Positions 44,805 through 53,373 of a stretch of 64,000 nucleotides of DNA are shown piece by piece. How positions within the stretch are numbered: the first letter of the stretch is position 1; each line of letters begins with the position of its first letter. Both the position numbers and the translations under genes were made by a program. This stretch comes from Mucilaginibacter yixingensis (GTDB taxonomy: Bacteria > Bacteroidota > Bacteroidia > Sphingobacteriales > Sphingobacteriaceae), in the NCBI RefSeq assembly GCF_041080815.1, contig NZ_CP160205.1:4154001-4218000 (forward strand). Direction: 5' to 3'. The notes under the pieces are model-generated. The model was given only the letters and a program-made list of their open reading frames with translations, had not been told where the DNA came from and did no database searches.

Positions 44805-45134
44805 CTACCATTTTAGCCTGTTCAGCACATTAACGTCAATCGAACTGGTGTTGCGGTAGATCATCACAATAATGGCCAGACCAACAGCTACCTCGGCAGC
44901 AGCCAGCGCCATGATGAAGAATACAAAAACCTGGCCCGATGCATCGCCCCGGTAAACCGAGAACACCGTGAGCAGCAGGTTAACGGCATTCAGCATCAGC
45001 TCTACCGACATGAATATCACAATAGCGTTGCGGCGCAGTAACACACCGGTAACGCCAATACAAAACAGCACGCTGCTTAACAAGATGTAGTGGTTAAGCG
45101 GCACGGTTTTAACGGCATTGAAGAAACTTTCCAT
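44805..45134 (-). CDS. nuoK: NADH-quinone oxidoreductase subunit K
   Basis: The 109-residue subunit has three helices with the conserved glutamates in MSVELMLNAVNLLL and MALAAAEVAVGLAI, both needed for proton transfer. Length is normal. It overlaps the nuoJ stop by 1 bp (TGATG). Confidence 0.97.
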   Translation of the reverse strand: MESFFNAVKTVPLNHYILLSSVLFCIGVTGVLLRRNAIVIFMSVELMLNAVNLLLTVFSVYRGDASGQVFVFFIMALAAAEVAVGLAIIVMIYRNTSSIDVNVLNRLKW

Positions 45135-45631
45135 CAGGCAGCTTTTGGTTCTTTTTTAGCTAATAATACCGCACCCACCATGGCTGACAACAGCAGGATG
45201 GACGAAATTTCGAACGGTAACAAAAATTGGTTAAACAATACTTTACCCAGGCTTTTCACCAACCCCAGACCCGGATCTGCCAGCAGCACCGGCTTTGATG
45301 AGGCCGATAGCTTAAGGGCGCCAAACAGGGTGGCCAGTAAACAACAACCGCCAATAACGGCTGCAAACTTTACAATATTGCTTTTGACAGGTTCTGAATC
45401 GACGTTGAGGTTGAGCAACATCAGCACGAACAGGAACAACACCATAATGGCCCCCATGTAAACAATAAAGTTTACGATGGCCAAAAATTGGGCGTTAAGC
45501 AAAATGTAGTGAATAGTGATAGTGAAAAACGTGAGGATAAGGTATAACACGCTGTGCACCGGGTTTTTGGCAGTAATTACCAGGAGTGCAAACAGCACTG
45601 ATAAAAACGCGATAAAGTAAAATATACCCAT
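45134..45631 (-). CDS. nuoJ: NADH-quinone oxidoreductase subunit J
   Basis: The 165-residue subunit has five helices with NPVHSVLYLILTFFTITIHY and FIVYMGAIMVLFLFVLMLLN. ATG 45631 (MGIFYFIAFLSVL) is the usual start; the frame extends to 45679 but those residues lie in the hairpin spacer. The C terminus is short and charged (AKKEPKAA). It is coupled to nuoK by overlap. Confidence 0.94.
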   Translation of the reverse strand: MGIFYFIAFLSVLFALLVITAKNPVHSVLYLILTFFTITIHYILLNAQFLAIVNFIVYMGAIMVLFLFVLMLLNLNVDSEPVKSNIVKFAAVIGGCCLLATLFGALKLSASSKPVLLADPGLGLVKSLGKVLFNQFLLPFEISSILLLSAMVGAVLLAKKEPKAA

Positions 45632-45650
45632 TTTAGTGTTTACAAATAGA

Positions 45651-45684
45651 CATTTGCCCGGCTTAAAATTGACGGGCAAATGTA
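45651..45684 (-). promoter_or_regulatory. Hairpin with promoter-like box in the nuoI/nuoJ gap
   Basis: CATTTGCCCG (45651-45660) and CGGGCAAATG (45673-45682) are perfect complements. On the minus strand TACATTTG (45684-45677) fits TAnnTTTG, so a second start within nuo is possible. The wording ATTTGCCCGTCA is shared with the nuoA/nuoB gap. Confidence 0.5.
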
Positions 45685-45695
45685 TAAAACTTCTT

Positions 45696-46193
45696 CTATT
45701 GATTAAGTGGAGCCTCCACTAATTTATCCTTGCCGTAAATAAAATCCTTACGCAATGTATCCGACGGAACGATTGGTCCATCCAGGTAGATTGCCTCTTT
45801 CGGGCAAGCTTCTTCGCACAGTCCGCAGAAGATGCAGCGCAGCATGTTGATCTCATAAACTGCTGCATATTTCTCCTCGCGGTACAGGTTCTCTTCGCCT
45901 TTCTGACGCTCGGCTGCCGTCATGGTAATAGCTTCAGCCGGACAAGACAAGGCGCACAAACCGCAGGCGGTACAACGCTCGCGACCGTCTTCATCACGTT
46001 TCAGTGAGTGCATACCACGGAAGTTCTCAGAGAACTCGCGCTGCTGCTCAGGGTAACGGATGGTTACTTTCTTTTTGAAAAAGTGACTCATGGTAATAGC
46101 CATACCCTTAGCAATTGCCGGCAGATACATCTTCTCGGCCAGGGTAAGTGGTTTTACATCGAGTACTTTCTTTTTATTACTTAGTGGTTCCAT
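45696..46193 (-). CDS. nuoI: NADH-quinone oxidoreductase subunit I
   Basis: The 165-residue peripheral-arm subunit carries two [4Fe-4S] clusters (N6a/N6b) in CTACGLCALSCPAEAI and CIFCGLCEEACPKEAI. It passes electrons toward NuoB. It starts 14 bp after nuoH. Confidence 0.97.
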   Translation of the reverse strand: MEPLSNKKKVLDVKPLTLAEKMYLPAIAKGMAITMSHFFKKKVTIRYPEQQREFSENFRGMHSLKRDEDGRERCTACGLCALSCPAEAITMTAAERQKGEENLYREEKYAAVYEINMLRCIFCGLCEEACPKEAIYLDGPIVPSDTLRKDFIYGKDKLVEAPLNQ

Positions 46194-46207
46194 TTAGAAA
46201 CGCTTAA

Positions 46208-47242
46208 TTAACTATGGTGATACAATACAATTACAAGGCCGGTTACCACAATGTTGGCAATGGCAAAAGGTATCAGGCCTTTCCAGCCCAGGTCCATCAA
46301 CTGGTCATAGCGGAAACGCGGGATGGTCCAGCGTACCCACATAAAGAAGAAGATGAACAGGAATATTTTCATGAACATCAGCACCACACCCAAAATCACA
46401 GATGCATTGGCACCAAAGTGAGCAGCGATATAGTCCATACCCGGATAGTTATAAGCGCCCCAGTACAGCGTCACCATTACTGCCGATGAGATGAACATGT
46501 TGATATACTCAGCGAACAGGTAGAAACCCAGTTTCATTGATGAGTATTCGGTATGATAACCGCCTACCAGCTCGGTCTCACACTCCGGTAAGTCGAACGG
46601 TGAACGGTTGGTTTCCGCAAAAGCACAGATCAGGAACAGGACAAAACCTACCGGCTGATAGATGATATTCCAGTGCCAGCCGTGTTGTTGCTCTGCAATC
46701 TCACGCAGGCTCAGTGTACCGGTTACCATTAGCAGGGCAATGATAGACAGGCCCATCGAAATTTCGTAACTGATATTCTGTGACGCCGCGCGGATAGCAC
46801 CCAGCAACGAGTATTTGTTGTTTGATGCCCAGCCACCAATCATGATGCCATATACCCCCAGCGATACCACGCCGAAGATGTACAGGATACCTACGTTGAT
46901 ATCGGTCACCTGCAGGTCTATAGTGGTAGAACCGATCACCAGTTTCTGTCCCCATGGAATAACCGCAGAGCCTATACAGGCCGTCATTATTGCCAGCGAA
47001 GGGCCAACGATGAACAGGAAACCGGTAGCACGGGTTGGGATGATCTCTTCTTTCATGAACATCTTCATACCGTCGGCAGCAGGTTGTAAAATCCCCCACG
47101 GACCTGCACGGTCTGGTCCCAGCCTGTCCTGCAAAAATGCAGCAACTTTACGCTCGGCATAAGTAGAGTACATCGCAATCAGCAAGCTGATAGCGAAAAT
47201 CACTACTACTAAAGCAATCTTTATATATAAATCTGTAAGCAT
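46208..47242 (-). CDS. nuoH: NADH-quinone oxidoreductase subunit H
   Basis: The 344-residue subunit has about eight helices and forms the quinone chamber and the E-channel. Motifs are TYAERKVAAFLQDRLGPDRA, GPWGILQPAADGMKMF, AETNRSPFDLPECETELVGG and MWVRWTIPRFRYDQLM. It starts 6 bp after nuoG. Confidence 0.97.
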   Translation of the reverse strand: MLTDLYIKIALVVVIFAISLLIAMYSTYAERKVAAFLQDRLGPDRAGPWGILQPAADGMKMFMKEEIIPTRATGFLFIVGPSLAIMTACIGSAVIPWGQKLVIGSTTIDLQVTDINVGILYIFGVVSLGVYGIMIGGWASNNKYSLLGAIRAASQNISYEISMGLSIIALLMVTGTLSLREIAEQQHGWHWNIIYQPVGFVLFLICAFAETNRSPFDLPECETELVGGYHTEYSSMKLGFYLFAEYINMFISSAVMVTLYWGAYNYPGMDYIAAHFGANASVILGVVLMFMKIFLFIFFFMWVRWTIPRFRYDQLMDLGWKGLIPFAIANIVVTGLVIVLYHHS

Positions 47243-47248
47243 TTTCTA

Positions 47249-48247
47249 TTACAAACGTGTATCGCGTTCAAACTGATTTTTATTGTTCTCCTGCAGCACA
47301 GGGTTGGTTTTCACCACCGGCAGCGGGCGCAGCGTATCATAATGGTTAGCGCTGATAACCGAGTTGTTAGCAATCTTGCGCGGGCCTTCAATTACCCAGT
47401 CGGCAGTTTTCTTTTTATCAAAACGGCACTCGTTACAGATAAACTCCTCTACCTCGCCATACACATCTTTACGGGCCGTAACACGAATCACATCTTCACC
47501 TTTATACCAAAGGGTTACTTTGCCGTTGCATTTCTCGTGGTTACAATCGCGGTGTGCGTCAACCGGCTTGGTAAACCATACACGGTTTTTAAAACGGAAG
47601 GTTTTATCAGTCAGCGCGCCAACCGGACAAACGTCTATCACGTTACCAGAGAAGTCGTTATCAACAGCAGCCTGGATGTAGGTAGAGATCTCTGAATGAT
47701 CGCCCCTGTTCAGGATACCATGGATACGATGATCGGTAATCTGATCTGCGGTGAAAACGCAACGATAGCAAAGGATACAACGCGTCATGTGCAGTTGGAT
47801 CTTATCGCCAATGTCAATCTTCTCGAAGGTACGTCGGTCAAACTCGTAACGGGTTTTAGCAGCGCCGTGCTCATAACCTAAATCCTGCAGATGACACTCT
47901 CCTGCCTGATCGCAGATAGGGCAATCCAGCGGGTGATTGATCAGCAGCATTTCTACCACACCTTTACGTGCCTCTATTACCTCTGGCGAAGTAATGTTTT
48001 GCACCTCCATTCCATCCATTACTGTGGTACGGCAGCTGGCCACCAGTTTAGGCATAGGGCGCGGGTCTTTCTCAGAACCTTTGCTTACCTTAACCAAACA
48101 GGTACGGCATTTACCGCCGCTGCCCTGCAGCTTTGAATAATAGCACATGGCAGGCGGAACAATATCGCCACCTATCTGCCTTGCAGCATTGAGGATGGTT
48201 GTCCCGGGGTCTACCTCTACGGTGATACCGTCTATTGTTACTTTCAT
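47249..48247 (-). CDS. nuoG: NADH-quinone oxidoreductase subunit G, short form without the molybdopterin-like domain
   Basis: The 332-residue protein has the [2Fe-2S] ferredoxin domain (MCYYSKLQGSGGKCRTCLVKV region), the His/Cys [4Fe-4S] domain (LDCPICDQAGECHLQD), the N4 site (CILCYRCVF...DVCPVGAL) and a C-terminal CNHEKC...ICNEC cluster site, then stops. E. coli NuoG is about 900 residues, so the large C-terminal molybdopterin-like domain is absent. ATG 48247 follows AGGAGAGG; the longer frame to 48418 runs through a palindrome and is rejected. The 219-bp gap to nuoF is filled by repeats. Confidence 0.93.
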   Translation of the reverse strand: MKVTIDGITVEVDPGTTILNAARQIGGDIVPPAMCYYSKLQGSGGKCRTCLVKVSKGSEKDPRPMPKLVASCRTTVMDGMEVQNITSPEVIEARKGVVEMLLINHPLDCPICDQAGECHLQDLGYEHGAAKTRYEFDRRTFEKIDIGDKIQLHMTRCILCYRCVFTADQITDHRIHGILNRGDHSEISTYIQAAVDNDFSGNVIDVCPVGALTDKTFRFKNRVWFTKPVDAHRDCNHEKCNGKVTLWYKGEDVIRVTARKDVYGEVEEFICNECRFDKKKTADWVIEGPRKIANNSVISANHYDTLRPLPVVKTNPVLQENNKNQFERDTRL

Positions 48248-48466
48248 TTGAACCTCTCCTAAATCCACTCTTAATGAGCGGACTTTTAAGAAACTATTGT
48301 TTATATCTTTTGGGAGACACAAATATGTGTCTCTACATTTTTCTTCTATCGTAGAGACACATATTTGTGTCTCAATTGTGGCGGCATCCACCGCCTGTCT
48401 GTCCCTGGTGAGGCACAAATATGTGTCTCCACAACCACTCCTCCCCTTCGGGGAGGCCGGGAGGGG
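48248..48466. repeat. Palindromic repeat cluster between nuoF and nuoG
   Basis: Perfect 23-bp arms lie at 48314-48336 and 48351-48373 (GAGACACAAATATGTGTCTC core, itself palindromic). A third diverged copy is at 48410-48432. Then come GGCGG/CCGCC and CTCCCC-TTC-GGGGAG (48441-48455). Located inside the nuo operon. Confidence 0.88.
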
Positions 48467-49831
48467 TTAAGCCGCTGTTTCTTCCTTCTTAGGCAATGGA
48501 TCAGCGTAATGAGCCAGACCATAATTCCTGGTCATCGCCTCGCTCGCATTGGTCACATGCCATTCAAACTCATCTCTGAAGTGACGGATGGCGCTGGCTA
48601 CCGGCCAGGCTGCCGCGTCACCCAGCGGACAAATGGTGTTACCTTCTATCTTTTTAGATACGTCTACCAGCAGGTCGATATCGCTTTTCTTGCCATGACC
48701 GTATTCCAGTCTGTGCAGCACTTTCTCCATCCAGCCAGTACCTTCGCGACAAGGCGAGCATTGGCCGCAGCTTTCATGGTGATAGAAACGGGTAAAGTTC
48801 CAGGTATTACGAACGATACAAGCATCTTCGTCAAACGCAATGAAACCGCCCGAACCCATCATGGTACCGGTAGCAAAACCACCGTCGGCCAGTGATTCGT
48901 AGCTCATCAAGCGGGCCTCGTTGTTAGCCGTTTTAAAGAACAGGTTAGCTGGCAGAATTGGCACTGATGAACCACCGGCCACTACTGCTTTCAGGCGTTT
49001 GCCGTTAGCTATACCACCGCAATACTCATCGCTGTAAACAAACTCTTCGCAGCTCAGGCCCAGATCAATCTCATACACACCTGGCTTTTTCAGGTTACCG
49101 CCGGCACTGATCAGCTTGGTACCTGTACTACGGCCGATACCTAACTTAGCATACTCGTCGCCACCATCATTGATGATCGGTACTACCGCCGCGATTGACT
49201 CTACGTTGTTTACCACCGTTGGGCAGCCATACAAACCGGCAATAGCCGGGAATGGCGGCTTAATACGCGGGTTACCACGTTTACCTTCCAGTGATTCCAG
49301 CAGGGCGGTTTCTTCACCGCAGATGTAAGCACCACCACCTGGTTGTACGTACAGCTCCAGGTCATAACCGGTGCCCAGTATATTTTTACCTAAAAATCCT
49401 TTTGCTTTTGCTTCAGCGATGGCCTTTTCCAGGATGCGGATCTGTGGCATCATCTCACCGCGTACATAGATGTACGAGGTATTGGCGCCCAGCGCATAGC
49501 TGGATGTGATCATCCCCTCAATTAAAGCGTGAGGGATGTAGGTCATCAAAAAGCGGTCTTTGAACGTACCCGGTTCAGACTCATCGGCGTTGCACACCAG
49601 ATAACGAGCCACACCTTCCGGCTTAGCCAAAAAGCTCCACTTCATCCCGGTAGGGAAACCTGCACCACCGCGACCACGCAGGCCCGATTTCTTTACCTCT
49701 TCAACCACCTCGTCAGGCGTCATCGTTTTCAGGGCTTTCTCTACCGAACGGTAGCCGCCTTTTTCACGATACACATCAAAAGTGTTGATGTTTGGTACGT
49801 TAATATGTTCTAACAGTAACTTGCGTCCCAT
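48467..49831 (-). CDS. nuoF: NADH-quinone oxidoreductase subunit F
   Basis: The 454-residue subunit binds NADH, FMN and the N3 [4Fe-4S] cluster. Motifs are GLRGRGGAGFPTGMKWSF (nucleotide site), NADESEPGTFKDR, GAYICGEETALLESLEG (FMN) and SCGQCSPCREGT with a later CPLGDAAAW (cluster). It starts 4 bp after the small membrane-protein gene. Confidence 0.97.
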   Translation of the reverse strand: MGRKLLLEHINVPNINTFDVYREKGGYRSVEKALKTMTPDEVVEEVKKSGLRGRGGAGFPTGMKWSFLAKPEGVARYLVCNADESEPGTFKDRFLMTYIPHALIEGMITSSYALGANTSYIYVRGEMMPQIRILEKAIAEAKAKGFLGKNILGTGYDLELYVQPGGGAYICGEETALLESLEGKRGNPRIKPPFPAIAGLYGCPTVVNNVESIAAVVPIINDGGDEYAKLGIGRSTGTKLISAGGNLKKPGVYEIDLGLSCEEFVYSDEYCGGIANGKRLKAVVAGGSSVPILPANLFFKTANNEARLMSYESLADGGFATGTMMGSGGFIAFDEDACIVRNTWNFTRFYHHESCGQCSPCREGTGWMEKVLHRLEYGHGKKSDIDLLVDVSKKIEGNTICPLGDAAAWPVASAIRHFRDEFEWHVTNASEAMTRNYGLAHYADPLPKKEETAA

Positions 49832-49835
49832 AGTA

Positions 49836-50021
49836 TCAATATATTTTGCCTGTCAGTTTATAATAAGTTACATGTTGCCAGATGCGTTGAGCAACGGCAA
49901 AAACTACAATACAAACCTTTGCCCACACTAAGTTTGCCAGGTCACTACCCGGCATCAGTACCAATACAATTAACACAGCATATAGTACATCTCTCAGTAT
50001 CAGGCTGTTTCTAGTTGACAT
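49836..50021 (-). CDS. Small membrane protein between nuoE and nuoF, unknown
   Basis: The 61-residue protein reads LRDVLYAVLIVLVLMPGSDL, then NLVWAKVCIVVFAVAQRIWQ: two hydrophobic helices split by a polar turn, with a basic C terminus (YYKLTGKIY). The ATG at 50021 overlaps the last 11 bp of nuoE, and the stop lies 4 bp before nuoF, the tight spacing of the surrounding real genes. This placement argues for a real, coupled gene. I know no named complex I subunit of this form; an assembly or accessory role is possible. Confidence 0.7.
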   Translation of the reverse strand: MSTRNSLILRDVLYAVLIVLVLMPGSDLANLVWAKVCIVVFAVAQRIWQHVTYYKLTGKIY

Positions 50022-50538
50022 TTCCTCTTGATTTTAAATCGTCAATTAAACGATCAACCGATTCAGGCGTAAGGTTTTCATAAAAAGTATATTCCGGACC
50101 GATCTGTAATACCGGACCAAAGCCACAGGCGGCCAAACACTCTACACCTCTCCAGCTAAACAGGCCATCTTCGGTTACTTCACCCTCTTTTACACCCAGC
50201 TTCTGCTCAATGTGATCCATGATCTTCTCGGCACCAACCAGGCAGCATGGGCCTGTACGGCATACTTCCAGCGCGTATTTGCCTTGCGGGCGCATAAAGT
50301 ACATGGTATAAAAGGTAGCAACCTCATACACCTCAATCGGTTGAATGCTCAGGTATTCGGCCACTTTATCCATGGCAGGAGCGCTTACCCAGCCAAACTC
50401 AGCCTGCACCAGGTGCAGTATAGGCAACAGGGCCGATTTTTGTTTGCCCTGCGGATACCGGCTCACAATCTCGTCAAACTGTTTGACCAGCTCTGGGCGA
50501 AACGTTACCGGCGTTTGTGTATCTTCAACTTTAAGCAT
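50011..50538 (-). CDS. nuoE: NADH-quinone oxidoreductase subunit E
   Basis: The 175-residue thioredoxin-like subunit carries the N1a [2Fe-2S] cluster with ligands in CRTGPC and CLAAC (ECLAACGFGPVLQIG). It lies at the NADH end of the peripheral arm beside NuoF. It overlaps nuoD by 8 bp at its start and the small gene by 11 bp at its end. Confidence 0.96.
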   Translation of the reverse strand: MLKVEDTQTPVTFRPELVKQFDEIVSRYPQGKQKSALLPILHLVQAEFGWVSAPAMDKVAEYLSIQPIEVYEVATFYTMYFMRPQGKYALEVCRTGPCCLVGAEKIMDHIEQKLGVKEGEVTEDGLFSWRGVECLAACGFGPVLQIGPEYTFYENLTPESVDRLIDDLKSRGNVN

Positions 50539-51742
50539 CTAACTCTCCGGCTATAATGTTTAAACTACTCATGTTAATAATGGCGTCGCTTAACAGCATG
50601 CCGCGACTCATTGGCGCGTACATCTGGTAATTGATAAAGCTTGGCCTGCGGAAGTGTAAGCGGTACGGGGTACGGCCGCCATCATTTACCAGCCAGAAAC
50701 CCAGCTCGCCGTTGGCACCCTCTACCGAGTGGTATACCTCGCCTACCGGTGTTTCCACCTCGCCCATCACAATTTTAAAGTGATAGATCAGCGCTTCCAT
50801 ATTGTTGTACACTTCTTCTTTCGGAGGCAGGTAAAATTCTGGCACATCAGCATGGAAAATGGTAGGATCTTCACCCTTCAATTTGTCCAGACACTGCTGA
50901 ATCATGCTCATGCTCTGCTTCATTTCCTCGTTACGCACCAGGAAACGATCGTAAACATCACCTGACGTACCTACCGGTACTTCAAAGCTCAGATCATCAT
51001 AAGAGCTGTACGGATTCATAGCGCGCACATCATAATCTACACCGGTAGCGCGCAACAAAACGCCGCTCCAGCTGTAGCCCAATGCTGTTTCTGCACTTAC
51101 CGCAGCCACGCCGCGAGTACGATCCATAAAGATGCGGTTACGGTTAAACAGGTTCTCAAACTCCTGCAATACTGCCGGGAACTCTGCTAAGAACTTGTTT
51201 ACCTTGCGGAAAAATATCTCGTTGAAATTGCGCTCAAACCCGCCGATACGACCAACGTTGGTAGTTAAGCGAGAGCCGCAGATCTCTTCATAAATCTCAT
51301 AAATAGCCTCACGGTATTCCATCATATAGAGGAAACCCGTGAAAGCGCCGGTATCTACCCCCAATACACCGTTACACACAATGTGGTCGGCAATACGGGC
51401 CAGCTCCATTACGATGATACGCAGGTAGTCTACCCGCTTTGGCATCTGAATATTGAGCAGTTTTTCAACCGTCATGTGCCAGCCCATATTGTTAATAGGC
51501 GATGAACAATAGTTTAAACGGTCTGTCAGTGGCGTAATTTGATAGAACGGCCGGTGTTCGGCAATTTTTTCAAACGCTCTGTGGATGTAACCAATGGTAG
51601 ATACGCCGCTTACAATGCGTTCGCCATCCAACTGCAGCACGTTTTGAAATACGCCGTGCGTGGCCGGATGCGTTGGCCCTAAGTTAAGGGTCGATAATTC
51701 GCTTTGCGGATCGTTATCTGTATATACGGGGTGGTTATGCAT
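50531..51742 (-). CDS. nuoD: NADH-quinone oxidoreductase subunit D
   Basis: The 403-residue 49-kDa-type subunit forms part of the quinone site. Motifs are LGPTHPATHGVFQNVLQLDG, FEKIAEHRPFYQ and GVDTGAFTGFLYMMEYRE. It is separate from NuoC (not fused as in E. coli) and begins 6 bp after nuoC. Confidence 0.97.
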   Translation of the reverse strand: MHNHPVYTDNDPQSELSTLNLGPTHPATHGVFQNVLQLDGERIVSGVSTIGYIHRAFEKIAEHRPFYQITPLTDRLNYCSSPINNMGWHMTVEKLLNIQMPKRVDYLRIIVMELARIADHIVCNGVLGVDTGAFTGFLYMMEYREAIYEIYEEICGSRLTTNVGRIGGFERNFNEIFFRKVNKFLAEFPAVLQEFENLFNRNRIFMDRTRGVAAVSAETALGYSWSGVLLRATGVDYDVRAMNPYSSYDDLSFEVPVGTSGDVYDRFLVRNEEMKQSMSMIQQCLDKLKGEDPTIFHADVPEFYLPPKEEVYNNMEALIYHFKIVMGEVETPVGEVYHSVEGANGELGFWLVNDGGRTPYRLHFRRPSFINYQMYAPMSRGMLLSDAIINMSSLNIIAGELDA

Positions 51743-51748
51743 TGTTTG

Positions 51749-52252
51749 TTATCTCCCGAAAAAGTAATCTTTCTTATCAACACGGTTAGGGTCTTCCAGC
51801 GGATACTCGCGGCGCATCGGGAACACGGTCATATCGTCCACGTTCAGGATCCGGCGCAGATCTGGGTGTCCTTTGAAATCCACACCAAAGAAATCGTATG
51901 TTTCGCGCTCCATCCAGTTGGCGCCGTCCCAAAGCACAGTTGCACTTGGTATCCAAACATCGCCATCAGCAACAAATACCTTAATGCGGATGCGCACATT
52001 GTTTACCAGACTATGCAGGTGATAAACTATACCGATAGGTTTTTCGCGCTCAGGATAGTGAATAGCGGTAATATCTGTTAAATAGATAAACTGCAACTCC
52101 GGACTGGTTTTCAGGAAGGTGAGCAGATCGATAATATTTTCACGACCGGCTTCAATAGTCAGCAAACCATAAGGTTCGCCTTCTACTTTTATCGCTTCAC
52201 CAAATTTTTCATTGATCTGCTGTAGCAGCTCTTCGTTTGTGATCTTGCCCAT
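51749..52252 (-). CDS. nuoC: NADH-quinone oxidoreductase subunit C
   Basis: The 167-residue 30-kDa-type subunit shows the signature ERETYDFFGVDFKGHPDLRRI and YPLEDPNRVDKKDYFFGR at its end. It is stand-alone. Its ATG overlaps the nuoB stop by 1 bp (TAATG). Confidence 0.96.
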   Translation of the reverse strand: MGKITNEELLQQINEKFGEAIKVEGEPYGLLTIEAGRENIIDLLTFLKTSPELQFIYLTDITAIHYPEREKPIGIVYHLHSLVNNVRIRIKVFVADGDVWIPSATVLWDGANWMERETYDFFGVDFKGHPDLRRILNVDDMTVFPMRREYPLEDPNRVDKKDYFFGR

Positions 52253-52794
52253 TACTGTATACCGTATGAAGCCAATAATTTCTGATACTCCGGCGATTCA
52301 CGTCTACGACGCTCTTCGGTTTGTACCAGTTTCTGGATCTGCAAGAAACCATCAATAATGGCCTCAGGGCGCGGCGGGCAGCCCGGTACGTAAACGTCAA
52401 CCGGAATTACCTCGTCAATACCCTGCAATACAGAATAAGTATCAAAAATACCACCGCTTGATGCGCAGGCACCAACAGCCATTACCCAACGGGGCTCGGC
52501 CATTTGTAAATAAACCTGACGTAAAACGGGGGCCATCTTTTTAGAAATTGTACCCATCACCATCAGCAGATCTGCCTGGCGGGGCGAAAAACTTAGACGC
52601 TCTGCACCAAAACGTGCAAGGTCATAATGCGAGCCCATGGTGGCCATAAACTCAATACCACAGCAAGATGTTGCAAAGGGCAACGGCCATAAAGAATATG
52701 ATCTGGCTAAGCCTACCGCTTTATCAAGAGAGGTGGCAAAAAAACCAGAACCTTCTACACCGGGAGGCGCATTAACAATCTGAATATCACTCAT
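52252..52794 (-). CDS. nuoB: NADH-quinone oxidoreductase subunit B
   Basis: The 180-residue subunit carries the N2 [4Fe-4S] cluster, with the adjacent-Cys motif SCCGIEFM and ligands in GACASSGG and [10 protein letters not shown]. It hands electrons to quinone with NuoD. A 119-bp gap with a hairpin and a promoter-like box precedes it. Confidence 0.97.
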   Translation of the reverse strand: MSDIQIVNAPPGVEGSGFFATSLDKAVGLARSYSLWPLPFATSCCGIEFMATMGSHYDLARFGAERLSFSPRQADLLMVMGTISKKMAPVLRQVYLQMAEPRWVMAVGACASSGGIFDTYSVLQGIDEVIPVDVYVPGCPPRPEAIIDGFLQIQKLVQTEERRRRESPEYQKLLASYGIQ

Positions 52795-52815
52795 TGGATG
52801 TCATCAAATAATTGG

Positions 52816-52849
52816 GCCGTCAGTGCAAGAAAACTGACGGGCAAATTTA
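52816..52849 (-). promoter_or_regulatory. Promoter-like box and hairpin in the nuoA/nuoB gap
   Basis: On the minus strand TAAATTTG (52849-52842) fits TAnnTTTG and is followed at once by CCGTCAG...CTGACGG (about 52816-52840). This would give a nuoB transcript starting with a hairpin. The box wording ATTTGCCCGTCA recurs in the nuoI/nuoJ gap. Confidence 0.5.
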
Positions 52850-52913
52850 CAATAAATAAACATTGTTAAAAGTACACTATGACAAGGGCAATATATTTAG
52901 AATCAATCTAAAC

Positions 52914-53285
52914 TTAATCCCAATCCAGCGCTCCCTTTTTGATAACGTAAATAAAGCCGAGTAGTAATGTGGCCATAAAGATGAACATCTCCACGAGGCC
53001 TTGTACCCCCATTTCTCTAAAATTCACCGCCCAGGGATACATAAAAATCACCTCGACATCAAACAACACAAAAAGGATAGCGACCAGGAAATATTTGATT
53101 GAAATTGGTGTACGTGCGTTACCTACCACTTCAATACCCGATTCAAATGGCGTTAGCTTGTCTTTGGTTTTACGTTTTGGGCCAAGCCAGTGGGTTGCAA
53201 ACATGGTCCCCACCGCAAAACCCACAGCAACCAGCATCTGGATGATAATGGGTAAATAATCTTTAGGTAAACTTTGTACTTCCAT
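52914..53285 (-). CDS. nuoA: NADH-quinone oxidoreductase subunit A
   Basis: The 123-residue subunit has three helices and the loop TPFESGIEVVGNARTPISIK with the conserved Glu/Ser, then VEVIFMYPWAVNF. It forms part of the E-channel. It is the first gene of the nuo operon; its ATG lies only 4 bp after the -7 box. Confidence 0.95.
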   Translation of the reverse strand: MEVQSLPKDYLPIIIQMLVAVGFAVGTMFATHWLGPKRKTKDKLTPFESGIEVVGNARTPISIKYFLVAILFVLFDVEVIFMYPWAVNFREMGVQGLVEMFIFMATLLLGFIYVIKKGALDWD

Positions 53286-53289
53286 CCGG

Positions 53290-53297
53290 CAAATATA
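53290..53297 (-). promoter_or_regulatory. nuo operon promoter -7 element
   Basis: TATATTTG on the minus strand fits TAnnTTTG and ends 4 bp before the nuoA ATG, predicting a leaderless nuo transcript. Confidence 0.7.
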
Positions 53298-53315
53298 GAA
53301 AATATGCTGTTCATA

Positions 53316-53355
53316 AAAAAAGGCACCCTGATAGTAATCAGGATGCCTTTTTTTA
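53316..53355 (-). terminator. Rho-independent terminator between the TPR gene and nuoA
   Basis: AGGCA-x-CCTGAT and ATCAGG-x-TGCCT form a stem (one mismatch, short loop) flanked by A-run and T-run on both sides, so it can work in either direction. It separates the TonB cluster from the nuo promoter. Confidence 0.9.
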
Positions 53356-53373
53356 TATCGTGTTAAAAGCTAA

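Noticed and set aside
48248-48418. N-terminal extension of NuoG
   Set aside because: The extra 57 residues translate a palindromic repeat; the ferredoxin domain starts correctly at ATG 48247 after AGGAGAGG.
53316-53355. Attenuator inside the nuo leader
   Set aside because: The stem lies upstream of the nuoA -7 box, so it ends the TPR transcript and is not in the nuo mRNA.
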